In this document: positions 27,246 to 35,718 of the stretch, piece by piece
How positions within the stretch are numbered: position 1 is the stretch's first letter
How the letters are laid out: each line of letters starts with the position of its first letter
Source: an uncultured Lachnospiraceae bacterium
GTDB lineage: Bacteria > Bacillota > Clostridia > Lachnospirales > Lachnospiraceae
NCBI GenBank assembly: GCA_945621435.1
Contig: CALZBR010000001.1
Location: 62,001 to 126,000 of the forward strand
Length of the DNA: 64,000 nucleotides
Direction: 5' to 3'
Program-made: the position numbers and the translations under genes
The notes under the pieces: model-generated
The model's input: the letters and a program-made list of their open reading frames with translations, nothing else
What the model was told of the DNA's origin: nothing
Databases searched by the model: none

Positions 27246-28271
27246 TTACTCAATCACATGAATCCAGCCCTTGGGAGCTTCGATTCTACCCATCTGAATA
27301 CCTGTCAGTGTATCATACAGCTTCTTGGTAACAGGTCCCATTTCGCTCATACCGCTGGGCAGGCAGATCTCCTTACCATGATCCACAATCTTTCCAACAG
27401 GAGAAATAACAGCAGCAGTACCACAAAGACCACACTCTGCAAAATCCTTAACCTCTTCCAGGGTAATCTCTCTCTCCTCAGCTTCCAGTCCAAGATATTC
27501 CTTGGCAACATAAATCAGGGAGCGACGGGTGATGGACGGAAGAATACTGTCAGACTTAGGAGTTACCACCTTTCCGTCCTTGGTAACAAAGATAAAGTTG
27601 GCTCCACCGGTCTCCTCCACCTTAGTACGTGTTCCGGGATCCAGATACATATTCTCGTCATAACCCTCCTGATGTGCTGATACGATTGCATGAAGACTCA
27701 TTGCATAGTTTAAGCCGGCCTTGATGTTACCTGTTCCGTGAGGTGCCGCACGATCAAAATCACTGACGCGAATGGTCAGAGGCCTAACACCGCCCTTAAA
27801 ATAAGGACCGACAGGTGTGCAGAGAATTCTGAACTGATACTCATCTGCAGGTTTTACACCGATAACGGGATTGCTGCCGAACATATAGGGACGCAGATAT
27901 AAAGTTGCACCGCTGCCGTAAGGCGGAACATATGCCGCATTTGCAGATACCACCTTGTTCACCGCGTCAATAAATCTGTCCTTAGGAAATACAGGCATCT
28001 CTAATCTCTTTGCAGATGCCTCCATACGCTCTGCATTCAGGTCAGGGCGGAAAGTAACGATATGACCATCTTCCGTTGTATAAGCCTTCAACCCTTCAAA
28101 TATGGTCTGTGCATACTGCAGTACTCCGGCACACTCGTTCAGCACAATGTTGGCATCCTCTGTCAGAACACCATCATCCCATGCTCCGTTTTTATAGTTG
28201 GACACATACCTGTAATCTGTCTGTACATATCCAAAACCAAGATTACTCCAATCAATATTCTTCTTTTCCAT
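27246..28271 (-). CDS. ilvE: Branched-chain amino acid aminotransferase
   Basis: 341 residues, class IV PLP fold. Last step of leucine, isoleucine and valine synthesis, or first step of their breakdown. Seen: VLQYAQTIFEGLKAY near 50, LYLRPYMFG near 124, GTGNIKAGLNYAMSL near 180 with the Schiff-base Lys, VEETGGANFIFV near 214, and AECGLCGTAAVISPVG near 280. Start preceded by a rich purine tract (GGAAAGAAGG). 68 nt after the diguanylate cyclase gene; an overlapping TTGACT at 28345 or so suggests its own promoter but the -10 spacing is not clean. No oddity in the protein. Confidence 0.95.
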   Translation of the reverse strand: MEKKNIDWSNLGFGYVQTDYRYVSNYKNGAWDDGVLTEDANIVLNECAGVLQYAQTIFEGLKAYTTEDGHIVTFRPDLNAERMEASAKRLEMPVFPKDRFIDAVNKVVSANAAYVPPYGSGATLYLRPYMFGSNPVIGVKPADEYQFRILCTPVGPYFKGGVRPLTIRVSDFDRAAPHGTGNIKAGLNYAMSLHAIVSAHQEGYDENMYLDPGTRTKVEETGGANFIFVTKDGKVVTPKSDSILPSITRRSLIYVAKEYLGLEAEEREITLEEVKDFAECGLCGTAAVISPVGKIVDHGKEICLPSGMSEMGPVTKKLYDTLTGIQMGRIEAPKGWIHVIE

Positions 28272-28339
28272 AGGTCAGCCTTCTTTCCAAAAATTTTTTA
28301 TTTTTTTCATTATTATACTTTTATCACTAAAAGTCAATA

Positions 28340-29755
28340 TCAGAATCCAAAACCATCCTTACCGGCGTCTTTCACTTTGTAAAGAGCCTTATCAGCCTTT
28401 TTATACAAGTCCGTATAGCTGATATCATCTTTGTTTGGCGCTACTCCGAGACTGATAGACAATCCCTGTTCCGAATACTTAGAGGCAAATTCTGTACGGA
28501 AGAGCTCCATGAATTTATTCAGCATAATATCCGTCTCTTCCCTGGTAATCTCTCTACCCACAAAAACAGCAAACTCATCACCGCCGATTCGCGCCGTGAT
28601 ATCTTTGTTTCTGTTAAAATATCTTTCCAGCAGCGCAGCAAAGTTCTTGAGAACCTCATCGCCTTCCGGATGTCCAAGCATGTCATTGATTGATTTGAAA
28701 TTGTCCATGTCAATGATAATCATCACGCCCTGATTGGGATGCGCCTCCATCCCTAACATGACCATTTCCCTAAAACCATCCCGATTCAATATCTTAGTCA
28801 GCGGATCGGTTTTGGCTTTACGGATTACGGCACTGAGTTCAACGGAAAAATTACGTGTGACAATCACAATCAACAGCGCTGCCAAAATGCCGATCACTGC
28901 CATTGGCACTTCAACCTGCCTCAATTCTCCCAGAATATCCTCCCATCTCATACAGGATACGAAGTACCAGTCGGTATTCTCTATCTCACTGATATAGACA
29001 TAATAAATATTTCTGCCATCCCTGACCTGTTTCAATTCCCTATGTTCTTCATGCAAAAGTGACTTCACCCCACTGTATAGAGGAGAAAGACCCTCCTGAT
29101 CCAGGGATACACCTATCATCTCTTCATCAGAACTGACAATCACCATATTCTCTTCAGATACAAAAAAAGCACTCTGTACCACATCAGCCTTAAGAATCTC
29201 ATCCACCAGCTGTGAAGCATAATCCAGATACACATCGGCAGCAAGCACACTCTCCTGCCTTCCTTCCCCGACTCTCACAGACGCACTAACACAGACCTGA
29301 TGAGTCATGGCATCCACATACGGGCTGCCAAAGGCAAAAATCTCGTGCTCCAGTCCCTCCCGGTACCACTGTCTTTGAGCCGGCACATAATCAGCCTCAG
29401 GCTTCCAGCCGGAAGAGTCATAATAGTGTCCGCTGACGTCTCCCCAGTACAATCCATTGGGATAAGAAGGGTTAACCTGATAAGAGGTATTAAGTATTCT
29501 TAAGGTTTCCTCGTTATCTATTCCCAGTTCTTCCACCATAAGCAGATACAGATTCAGTTCCCTCAAAACATTCTCTGCCCAGTCATTGATTTCCAGTACC
29601 CGCTTCTGGGATCTCATCACAAGATTTTCCTTTGATAATTCCAACACTTTATATCTTGTAAAAAAAATAAACAAAAGAATTACACAGACCGTTATGGGAA
29701 TAATTGTAAAATAAAGCTTTAACTGAGTCCTCGCTGTCTTGCTGATCTTTTTCAT
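28340..29755 (-). CDS. Membrane diguanylate cyclase with Cache sensor
   Basis: 471 residues. TM1 near 14-33, an extracellular dCache-type sensor (about 40-275; WYREGLEHEIFAFGSPYVDAMT and VLAADVYLDYAS are typical), TM2 near 283-300, then a GGDEF domain. The catalytic motif is intact, RIGGDEFAVF at 389-398, and the inhibitory site RNKD (382-385) stands five residues upstream, so product inhibition by c-di-GMP is expected. It makes c-di-GMP from two GTP. Its ATG overlaps the folA stop by 4 nt (ATGA), which couples it to thyX-folA. Ligand unknown. The HD-GYP enzyme at 32947 would oppose it. Confidence 0.92.
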   Translation of the reverse strand: MKKISKTARTQLKLYFTIIPITVCVILLFIFFTRYKVLELSKENLVMRSQKRVLEINDWAENVLRELNLYLLMVEELGIDNEETLRILNTSYQVNPSYPNGLYWGDVSGHYYDSSGWKPEADYVPAQRQWYREGLEHEIFAFGSPYVDAMTHQVCVSASVRVGEGRQESVLAADVYLDYASQLVDEILKADVVQSAFFVSEENMVIVSSDEEMIGVSLDQEGLSPLYSGVKSLLHEEHRELKQVRDGRNIYYVYISEIENTDWYFVSCMRWEDILGELRQVEVPMAVIGILAALLIVIVTRNFSVELSAVIRKAKTDPLTKILNRDGFREMVMLGMEAHPNQGVMIIIDMDNFKSINDMLGHPEGDEVLKNFAALLERYFNRNKDITARIGGDEFAVFVGREITREETDIMLNKFMELFRTEFASKYSEQGLSISLGVAPNKDDISYTDLYKKADKALYKVKDAGKDGFGF

Positions 29756-30249
29756 CGTTTGTTTTTTCTCTCATATCTCACAAAATAATAAGCGATATCA
29801 AAATAAGTCATTTCGTCGCTTTCGGCAGTAATCTGCCATTCAGGGTCCTTATCCAGATCAGGGAAAAAGGCATCAGCTGCGTAAGAATGTTCTATCTTGG
29901 TAACATCTGCCGAATCACAATAAGGAAGAAGCTGCCTGTAAATACTCTCTCCACCGATTACATAGACATCTTCAGAAGCATATTTCTTCAATTCCTCCAA
30001 AAGCTCATCAAGGGAATGCACCACTGTTGCATCCTTCACTTTATACTTTTTGTCTTCGGAAAGAATGATATTCGTTCTGTTCTTCAACGGAAGCCCCTGG
30101 GGAAAAGTCTGCAGTGTTTTTCTTCCCAACACCACTACTTTCCCGATGGTTTCTTCTCTAAAATGTTTCTGGTCATTGGGAATACTGACAAGGAGCCTGT
30201 CCTTATTGCCGATTGCCCAATTCTCATCCACCGCGACAATTATATTCAT
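29752..30249 (-). CDS. folA: Dihydrofolate reductase
   Basis: About 165 residues. NADPH-dependent reduction of dihydrofolate to tetrahydrofolate. Seen: MNIIVAVDENWAIGNKDRLL at the start, SIPNDQKHFREET near 22 with the active-site acid, VVVLGRKTLQTFP near 39, DVYVIGGESIYRQLLPYC near 95 (NADPH site). I chose ATG 30249, with GGGGG 5 nt upstream; ATG 30261, which overlaps the thyX stop as TGATG, is an alternative that adds MGAG. Lies between thyX and the diguanylate cyclase gene in one operon. Confidence 0.93.
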   Translation of the reverse strand: MNIIVAVDENWAIGNKDRLLVSIPNDQKHFREETIGKVVVLGRKTLQTFPQGLPLKNRTNIILSEDKKYKVKDATVVHSLDELLEELKKYASEDVYVIGGESIYRQLLPYCDSADVTKIEHSYAADAFFPDLDKDPEWQITAESDEMTYFDIAYYFVRYERKNKR

Positions 30250-30260
30250 ACCGGCCCCCA

Positions 30261-30938
30261 TCACGATTCTTTCTTCGGTTTTCTGCCGCAGCACTTTGCT
30301 TCCGTGCAAAAACCTGTCACTTCACACTTGGGAACAAAATAATGCTCCACCAGGTATTTCCATTCTTCCGAATAGGAACCGAGAGCCTGACACATATCCT
30401 GCATCAGCCCTCTGTACTCCCAGTATGCCCTGGTACACATTCTCTGATGTGACATATCAATGAGGTTACGCAGGTTTGTTCGAAATACCACTTTGGTCTC
30501 CATTCCAAGGGGTAACAGCATTCCGATGTCTTCCCGGGGAAGCTCCATCGCTTCCAGCTTCTGCATACCGCGAAGAATCTCCTCCATGGTCTGCCTATAA
30601 ATCTTCTCCGCTTCCTCATTGGCTGCAATCTTTGGTGGTGTCACAAAAGGAAAGCCCTTCTGGTAATTGATATATCTGGTGGAAGCCTGAAGTCTGGTAG
30701 GTCCTCCTCCGATATGCGTATAAAACTCTCTGATCACACGGGCGGAATAACCGTCCAGAATCATATACACCTGAGGATACTCCCAAGTTCTCCCGTGACC
30801 GGAAGCAAGGCAATCCATACCGCGTTTATAGTTCTTCTCTTTGTTCGTAACATCAGCACCCCAACAGACACCCGCCTCTCTCCCGATTAAACTGATGGGA
30901 TCCGGTGTCGTCTCGTTCTGAATAACTATACTTCCCAT
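30261..30938 (-). CDS. thyX: Flavin-dependent thymidylate synthase, atypical
   Basis: About 225 residues. FAD-dependent methylation of dUMP. I recognise the clostridial form by GREAGVCWGADVTNKEKNY, CLASGHGRTWEYPQVYM and GYSARVIREFYTHIGGGPTR followed by LQASTRYINYQ. The textbook RHRxxSxNExSxRY signature is only half kept: the SxRY end is there (STRY), but GG residues stand where RHR is expected. The tail has a Cys cluster, CEVTGFCTEAKCC. ATG 30938 is chosen for AGAGGA upstream over ATG 30950. folA follows directly, which fits since ThyX yields tetrahydrofolate and leaves DHFR for other needs. Moderately sure of activity. Confidence 0.82.
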   Translation of the reverse strand: MGSIVIQNETTPDPISLIGREAGVCWGADVTNKEKNYKRGMDCLASGHGRTWEYPQVYMILDGYSARVIREFYTHIGGGPTRLQASTRYINYQKGFPFVTPPKIAANEEAEKIYRQTMEEILRGMQKLEAMELPREDIGMLLPLGMETKVVFRTNLRNLIDMSHQRMCTRAYWEYRGLMQDMCQALGSYSEEWKYLVEHYFVPKCEVTGFCTEAKCCGRKPKKES

Positions 30939-30986
30939 ATTTCCTCTCATTCCGCCGTTCTGAGCGGCTTCTTTCTGTCTGTCCTC

Positions 30987-32585
30987 TTATTGCCATTTGT
31001 CGCAAAGAGAATTGATCTGGTCTGCGAACTTTGCCATATCCTTGTTTGCCATACCATCGCTCTTCTGAACCAACGCCAAAAGTCTCTGCGCTGCCGCCAA
31101 CAGCCTTGCAAACACACCGGTAGCCGCAGGTGCTTTGGTTTTCTTGACAGGGATAGGCACTCCCTCGTACTCCAGTTTTCCCGATATAAGATTGAACACC
31201 GTACCGCTGTAAGGTGCATAGGCCTTCTGTCCGTATTCTATCATAAGGGTCTCTGCAAATGAAGTACATACACGATCCTCGCCATGTACCACGAATACCT
31301 TCCTGGGCTTCTCTTCGAATCCGCATATCCACTCGATCAAACCATTCTTATCCGCATGACCGCTCATTCCCGTAAGCTGCCGGATCTGAGCCCTCACCTG
31401 AATTGGCTCTCCGAAAAGTCTCACCTCATCGACTCCTTCGATAATACTTCTGCCCAAGGTTCCCACTGACTGGAAGCCGACAAACAGTATCGTACACTCC
31501 GGTCTCCAGAGATTATGTTTCAAATGATGTCTGATACGCCCGGCATCGCACATACCGGAAGCGGAAATGATAACCTTAGGGGTCTCGTCAAAGTTAATCA
31601 TCTTGGACTCATCACTGGTAATGGCAAGCTTCAACCCCGCAAATGAAATAGGATTGATCTTCGCTCTGACAAGCTCCATCGCCTCTTCATCAAAGCATTC
31701 GTTTCTGTTTTCCCTGAAAATCTCTGTGGCTTCCACTGCCAGAGGGCTATCCATATAAACAGGGAAATCCTCATATCCCTCCACCAGGCGGTCAACCTTT
31801 ATTTTGCGTAAGAAATACAATAATTCCTGGGTACGTCCCACTGCAAAGGAAGGAATCACCACATTACCACCACGGTCAAAGGTTTCCTTGAGGATTGATG
31901 CCAGCTCTTTGACATAATCAGGCTTTTGGTCACTGTGCAGGCGATCTCCGTAAGTGGATTCCATTACCACATAATCTGCCTGTCTGGTGAGAATGGGATC
32001 CTTCAGCAAGGGTTGATTCTTATTACCGATATCCCCAGAAAAGACAATTTTTTTCGTCACCCCATCCTCTGTCAGCCACAGCTCAATACTGGCTGAACCC
32101 AGCAGATGTCCTATATCCGTAAAGCGGGCTTTTATCCCATCACATACTTCTACCACAGAATCATAATGACAGGGAACGATTCTCTTAATGACGCCGTCTG
32201 CATCCTCCATGGTATACAATGGTTCTGCCGCATCGGTATTCCCACTCCTCTTGCCCTTTCTGCTCTTCCACTCAGCTTCTGCCTGCTGAATATGTGCGCA
32301 GTCACGCAACATAATACTGCAGAGATCTGCTGTGGCATCTGTTGTATATATCTGCCCTCTGAATCCCCTTGCATACAAAAGAGGCAACAATCCCGAATGA
32401 TCTATGTGTGCATGGGTCAAAAACACATAGTCAATCATGGCTTCACTTACGGGCAGGGGTTGATTCTCAAACACATTGATTCCCTGCTCCATTCCATAGT
32501 CCACCAAAATGTGTTTATCTCCGACCTCCATATAGTGGCAGCTTCCGGTTACCTCATGATCAGCTCCGATAAAAACAAGTTTCAT
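30987..32585 (-). CDS. Metallo-beta-lactamase/beta-CASP/RMMBL nuclease-like protein
   Basis: 532 residues. CPSF73-like ribonuclease fold. Seen: GADHEVTGSCHYM near 8, FLTHAHIDHSGLLPLL near 55 (HxHxDH metal motif), FTDIGHLLGSASIELW near 155, IVFSGDIGNKNQPLL near 178 (motif 4 Asp), MESTYGDRLH, then beta-CASP with VVIPSFAVGRTQELLYFL near 240, VIISASGMCDAGRI near 337 and GMSGHADKNGLIEWI near 405, and an RMMBL C-terminus. A low-complexity Ala/Leu tail near 480 is extra. Members process or degrade RNA. It starts 48 nt upstream of thyX; co-transcription is likely. Confidence 0.9.
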   Translation of the reverse strand: MKLVFIGADHEVTGSCHYMEVGDKHILVDYGMEQGINVFENQPLPVSEAMIDYVFLTHAHIDHSGLLPLLYARGFRGQIYTTDATADLCSIMLRDCAHIQQAEAEWKSRKGKRSGNTDAAEPLYTMEDADGVIKRIVPCHYDSVVEVCDGIKARFTDIGHLLGSASIELWLTEDGVTKKIVFSGDIGNKNQPLLKDPILTRQADYVVMESTYGDRLHSDQKPDYVKELASILKETFDRGGNVVIPSFAVGRTQELLYFLRKIKVDRLVEGYEDFPVYMDSPLAVEATEIFRENRNECFDEEAMELVRAKINPISFAGLKLAITSDESKMINFDETPKVIISASGMCDAGRIRHHLKHNLWRPECTILFVGFQSVGTLGRSIIEGVDEVRLFGEPIQVRAQIRQLTGMSGHADKNGLIEWICGFEEKPRKVFVVHGEDRVCTSFAETLMIEYGQKAYAPYSGTVFNLISGKLEYEGVPIPVKKTKAPAATGVFARLLAAAQRLLALVQKSDGMANKDMAKFADQINSLCDKWQ

Positions 32586-32649
32586 ACCATACCCTCCGCT
32601 TTCCCCGAACAGTATCGGTCTGTATCACTGCATTTTAATCCTACAATAT

Positions 32650-32658
32650 ATTATAACA
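32650..32658 (-). promoter_or_regulatory. Extended -10 promoter of the nuclease-thyX-folA unit
   Basis: Minus strand TGTTATAAT about 65 nt before the start at 32585; no good -35. A near-palindrome TTCTCTCGAGAA lies just upstream. Confidence 0.45.
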
Positions 32659-32726
32659 TACTTATTCTCTCGAGAAAAGCATAAGTGAAAGCACAAAAAA
32701 ATTATTAAGAAATTGTTCAAATTATA

Positions 32727-32755
32727 TTGACAGTCGCAACAACTTATGATATAGT
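32727..32755 (+). promoter_or_regulatory. Promoter of tRNA-Gly
   Basis: TTGACA, 17 nt, TATAGT, ending 29 nt before the mature tRNA. Confidence 0.85.
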
Positions 32756-32784
32756 ATCACTTGTCCGTTACGAATGGGCAATAT

Positions 32785-32857
32785 GCGATAGTGGCTCAGT
32801 TGGTAGAGCGCCACCTTGCCAAGGTGGAAATCGCGGGTTCGAGTCCCGTCTATCGCT
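32785..32857 (+). tRNA. tRNA-Gly (anticodon GCC)
   Basis: Acceptor GCGATAG pairs with CTATCGC, discriminator T; D-arm GCTCAGTTGGTAGAGC; anticodon stem CCACC/GGTGG with loop TTGCCAA, so anticodon GCC; T-arm GCGGGTTCGAGTCCCGT. CCA is not encoded. Single gene with its own promoter and terminator. Confidence 0.97.
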
Positions 32858-32859
32858 CT

Positions 32860-32891
32860 AAAACCACAAACTTCGTGTTTGTGGTTTTTTT
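32860..32891 (+). terminator. Terminator of tRNA-Gly
   Basis: Stem ACCACAAAC / GTTTGTGGT with loop TTCGT, then seven T. Confidence 0.92.
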
Positions 32892-32896
32892 GTGTC

Positions 32897-32942
32897 AAAA
32901 AATCTCTTCTCGCCGGCATTATCTATCACCTTAGAGAAGAGA
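32897..32942 (-). terminator. Terminator of the GH3/HD-GYP unit
   Basis: Minus strand TCTCTTCTC (32942-32934) pairs with GAGAAGAGA (32911-32903), followed by TTTTTT; starts 5 nt past the HD-GYP stop. Confidence 0.82.
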
Positions 32943-32946
32943 CCCG

Positions 32947-34044
32947 TCACACAATGATTATGCTTGCACAATTTGTGTCTTCGTAAAGATTATACACTTT
33001 ACCCGTTGTCAACCCGACAACCTTAGGTCTTGTGGGATAGCCCACAACATTTTCCACAACCTTCCCCAGTTCTCCGTTACTCAGTTTCACATAGGAATCC
33101 ACAGGATACAAGATTACACTTTCCATAAAAACCTTAATAAACTTGATATCCAGTTCTCCTGTCATCGCCATAATCATTTCCACGGAATCACGCGGGGTAA
33201 ATCCCTTTTTGTACGGTCGCTCCGTAACCAAGGCATCATAGATATCCGCGATTGACAACAATCTTGCAAAAGGAGTCAGTTTGTTGTCTGTCACTCCCAT
33301 CGGGTAGCCTTTGCCGTTTATTTTTTCATGATGTTGCAGAACGCCAAGAAGAATCTCCGGAGAAAGCTCTGTCTTATCTTTTATCAGATTGTAACCGTAG
33401 ATCGGATGTTTCTTAATGACTGCAAATTCCTCGTCAGTCAGTCGCCCGGGCTTATTTAATATCTCGTTGGGAATCTCGGATTTCCCCAGGTCATGAAGCA
33501 GCCCGGCCAAGCCAATCTGATACACACTTTTGTCGGACATATTGCATTGCTTTGCCATAATCATGGCAATGGAAGCCACATCAACACTGTGCTTAAAAGT
33601 ATATTCATCACTGACCTTCAATGCGCTGATATCTACTGCAATGGCATCATTTTGCGAGATTGCTTTCATCAATTCCCCTGAGATACTGTTGGCAGCATTC
33701 ATCATTTCAGCATCTTTGGGGTTATTAAACATGAATTGCATGCCCGTAGCAACCCGTTCCTTTACACTTTCGGACAGGGTTACCTTAACACGGTCATTTT
33801 TCATTTCCCTTTCAATCGTCTTAAGGGTAGCGGGTGAAATATTTTTTGTTTCTATTTCCTGCTCTTCTTCCCCTTCCCGAATGTAAACCCCGGTAATATT
33901 TAATTTGCGCAAACTATTGATAAGATAGTCATCTAAAACTGTTTTTCTTGCCACTAATGTCCGTCCGGTGCTGTCAAGAATGGACTGGTCAATCACCATT
34001 CCTTCCTGCAGCATCCTGGAACTGATATATCGCCTTTTCACCAT
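32947..34044 (-). CDS. HD-GYP domain protein, probable c-di-GMP phosphodiesterase
   Basis: 365 residues, no membrane segment. An N-terminal domain of about 100 residues (MLQEGMVIDQSI, GVYIREG) of the DUF3391-like kind is followed by HD-GYP. Metal and substrate motifs are complete: FKHSVDVA near 150, GLLHDLGKSEIPNEIL at 181-196, KHPIYGYNL near 212, LQHHEKINGKGYP at 236-248 (a K variant of the HHExxxGxGYP block) and ADIYDAL near 266. It should open c-di-GMP to pGpG or GMP. It follows the GH3 gene by 36 nt and ends at a terminator. Together with the cyclase at 28340 it gives a local make-and-break pair. Confidence 0.9.
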   Translation of the reverse strand: MVKRRYISSRMLQEGMVIDQSILDSTGRTLVARKTVLDDYLINSLRKLNITGVYIREGEEEQEIETKNISPATLKTIEREMKNDRVKVTLSESVKERVATGMQFMFNNPKDAEMMNAANSISGELMKAISQNDAIAVDISALKVSDEYTFKHSVDVASIAMIMAKQCNMSDKSVYQIGLAGLLHDLGKSEIPNEILNKPGRLTDEEFAVIKKHPIYGYNLIKDKTELSPEILLGVLQHHEKINGKGYPMGVTDNKLTPFARLLSIADIYDALVTERPYKKGFTPRDSVEMIMAMTGELDIKFIKVFMESVILYPVDSYVKLSNGELGKVVENVVGYPTRPKVVGLTTGKVYNLYEDTNCASIIIV

Positions 34045-34080
34045 AGGATTCTCCTCCTGAGACAGAGAATTTTACAACCA

Positions 34081-35412
34081 TCATTGTCCTATTTTGTTTG
34101 CGTACTTGATTCTGTAAATTCTCCGAAGCGAATCGTTAATGCGCTCTTCGGAAATCGTTCCGTTTCTTACCGCTTCCAACACGCCGTTATATGCTTCCGC
34201 AAAATCTTCCGGCATGAGGATCATATCGCATCCGGCCTTGATTGCCATAATCGCTGCCTCTGCTGAATCGTAATAATCCGATACTGCCGACATATTCATG
34301 GCATCAGAGATTACCACGCCTTCAAATCCCATCTCATTTCGCAGAATTCCAATTACCGCTTCCGAGAAAACACAGGGCAAATCATCTCCTGATAATGCAG
34401 GGGCTGAAATGTTGCTTATCATTACCATCTTTACACCGGAGTCTATTCCGGTTTGAAAAACAGGAAACTCTTCCGCTCTAAATTGTGCTTCTGTTCTGTC
34501 TGTTCCCGCGATTTCATTATGAGGATCCTGCACAGTACTTCCCATGCCGGGAAAATGCTTGAGACAGGCAGATACTCCCTGGCTCTGAATTCCCTGTACC
34601 ACTCCTGCAACCACAGGTCCTACTGCCTGTGGATCAGTGCCATAGGTTCTGTCTCCCATATAACTGTTCTCACCTATTCGTATATCCGCCACGGGAGCCA
34701 GATTCAGATTGAGTCCAATACCGGAGAGATTGCTTCCCATAGTTACTCCTGTCTGGTATGCCCGGTCAGCTCCGTTCTGCCCAATCACAGCTGCAGCGTC
34801 AACCTTAGTGCCGATTCCCTGATTAGACAGTCTTGACACACGGCCACCTTCCTCATCGACTGCAAGGAACAACGGATATCTTGTATATAATTGTGTATTG
34901 CTTATCATTTCTCTGAATTGATCTTCGCTAAGAATATTCTTTTCAAAATAAATCAGTCCGCCCACTGCATACTGAGACAGTGCTTTCTGTGTTCCCTCTC
35001 CCGCCATTACAGCGGCAGACACATTTGTAATCGACTCAGGGGTAACAATAAATAAGCCTGCCACCTTGTCTTCCAAAGGCATTACATTAATCACCGCTTC
35101 ATTGATCATCTCGTCCAGTTTCTGCTCCTGCGTCGATTCTGTCACCGGAGTCGCAGAGGATTCGGGCACCTTGATTTCTCCCTCATCCTTTACCAGATTG
35201 TCAACAGCTGCCTGTTCGCTCTGCTTTGCAGCATCTGCTACCTTTTTCCTGGCAGCGATATCCTTAAGTCCATAAAGCACTCCTGCACCTGTTGCACCTA
35301 AAAGGGCGATAACTACTATATATGAGATAATCTGATTTCTGATTCGGCGTTTTCTTCTGACCGCCCTGCGATCTTCCTGTTGATTCTTTTCCTCGTGCTG
35401 ATTCTCGTCCAT
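34081..35412 (-). CDS. Membrane-anchored GH3 beta-N-acetylhexosaminidase (NagZ-like)
   Basis: About 443 residues. A short cytosolic charged tail, one membrane helix (IISYIVVIALLGATGAGVLYGL near 28-50), a linker, then a single GH3 barrel outside the cell. Seen: VAGLFIVTPE near 120, LAVDEEGGRVSRL near 185, LAPVADIRIGENSYMGDRTYG near 240, the KHFPGMGSTVQDPH block near 290 with the catalytic His-Asp dyad of NagZ, and VVISDAMNMSAV near 370 with the nucleophile Asp. It would cut GlcNAc-MurNAc sugars for wall turnover. ATG 35412 (after GGGAGGAGC) is preferred to ATG 35481. Transcribed from a perfect promoter 220 nt upstream, together with the HD-GYP gene. Confidence 0.87.
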   Translation of the reverse strand: MDENQHEEKNQQEDRRAVRRKRRIRNQIISYIVVIALLGATGAGVLYGLKDIAARKKVADAAKQSEQAAVDNLVKDEGEIKVPESSATPVTESTQEQKLDEMINEAVINVMPLEDKVAGLFIVTPESITNVSAAVMAGEGTQKALSQYAVGGLIYFEKNILSEDQFREMISNTQLYTRYPLFLAVDEEGGRVSRLSNQGIGTKVDAAAVIGQNGADRAYQTGVTMGSNLSGIGLNLNLAPVADIRIGENSYMGDRTYGTDPQAVGPVVAGVVQGIQSQGVSACLKHFPGMGSTVQDPHNEIAGTDRTEAQFRAEEFPVFQTGIDSGVKMVMISNISAPALSGDDLPCVFSEAVIGILRNEMGFEGVVISDAMNMSAVSDYYDSAEAAIMAIKAGCDMILMPEDFAEAYNGVLEAVRNGTISEERINDSLRRIYRIKYANKIGQ

Positions 35413-35447
35413 TCTCAGCGCTCCTCCCTTGCTGATATATAAAAGTA

Positions 35448-35475
35448 AAGGAAACGAAGAGTCCTTCGTTTCCTT
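35448..35475. terminator. Perfect 12-bp hairpin in the GH3 leader
   Basis: AAGGAAACGAAG / CTTCGTTTCCTT with loop AGTC, 36 nt before the GH3 start. On the minus strand it is followed by TACTTTTATATA, so it may act as an attenuator for GH3 or as a late terminator for lysC. Confidence 0.6.
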
Positions 35476-35629
35476 ATACAACTTCCCACTTTGTCATTTG
35501 TATTTCATTCTTTTGTATCTATTCTATGTCGTTTATCTCTGGTAACTCTGTCTAAAATGTCTTTTGTACAATAACCAGCTTTCGTATTTTGTCGAATCTT
35601 TCGTATTCCTGCGGAAAGCTATCATAGTA

Positions 35630-35658
35630 ATTATATTTTGAAAATCGAAAAATGTCAA
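35630..35658 (-). promoter_or_regulatory. Consensus promoter of the GH3/HD-GYP unit
   Basis: Minus strand TTGACA, 17 nt, TATAAT: a perfect sigma-A match. It gives a leader of about 210 nt before the GH3 start. Confidence 0.85.
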
Positions 35659-35718
35659 CAACAATCACAAAGAATGATAAAAATGAATGACGAAAATACA
35701 CCTCATGAAAGGCACTGC

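Larger units (their letters stand above)
35413..35718 (-). other. 306-nt gene-free leader region of the GH3 gene
   Basis: Holds the consensus promoter at 35630-35658, a possible AGCTTTC/GAAAGCT pairing near 35573-35618, two copies of ATACGAAAG, and the 12-bp hairpin at 35448-35475. No open frame of note and no riboswitch class I know. Confidence 0.55.
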
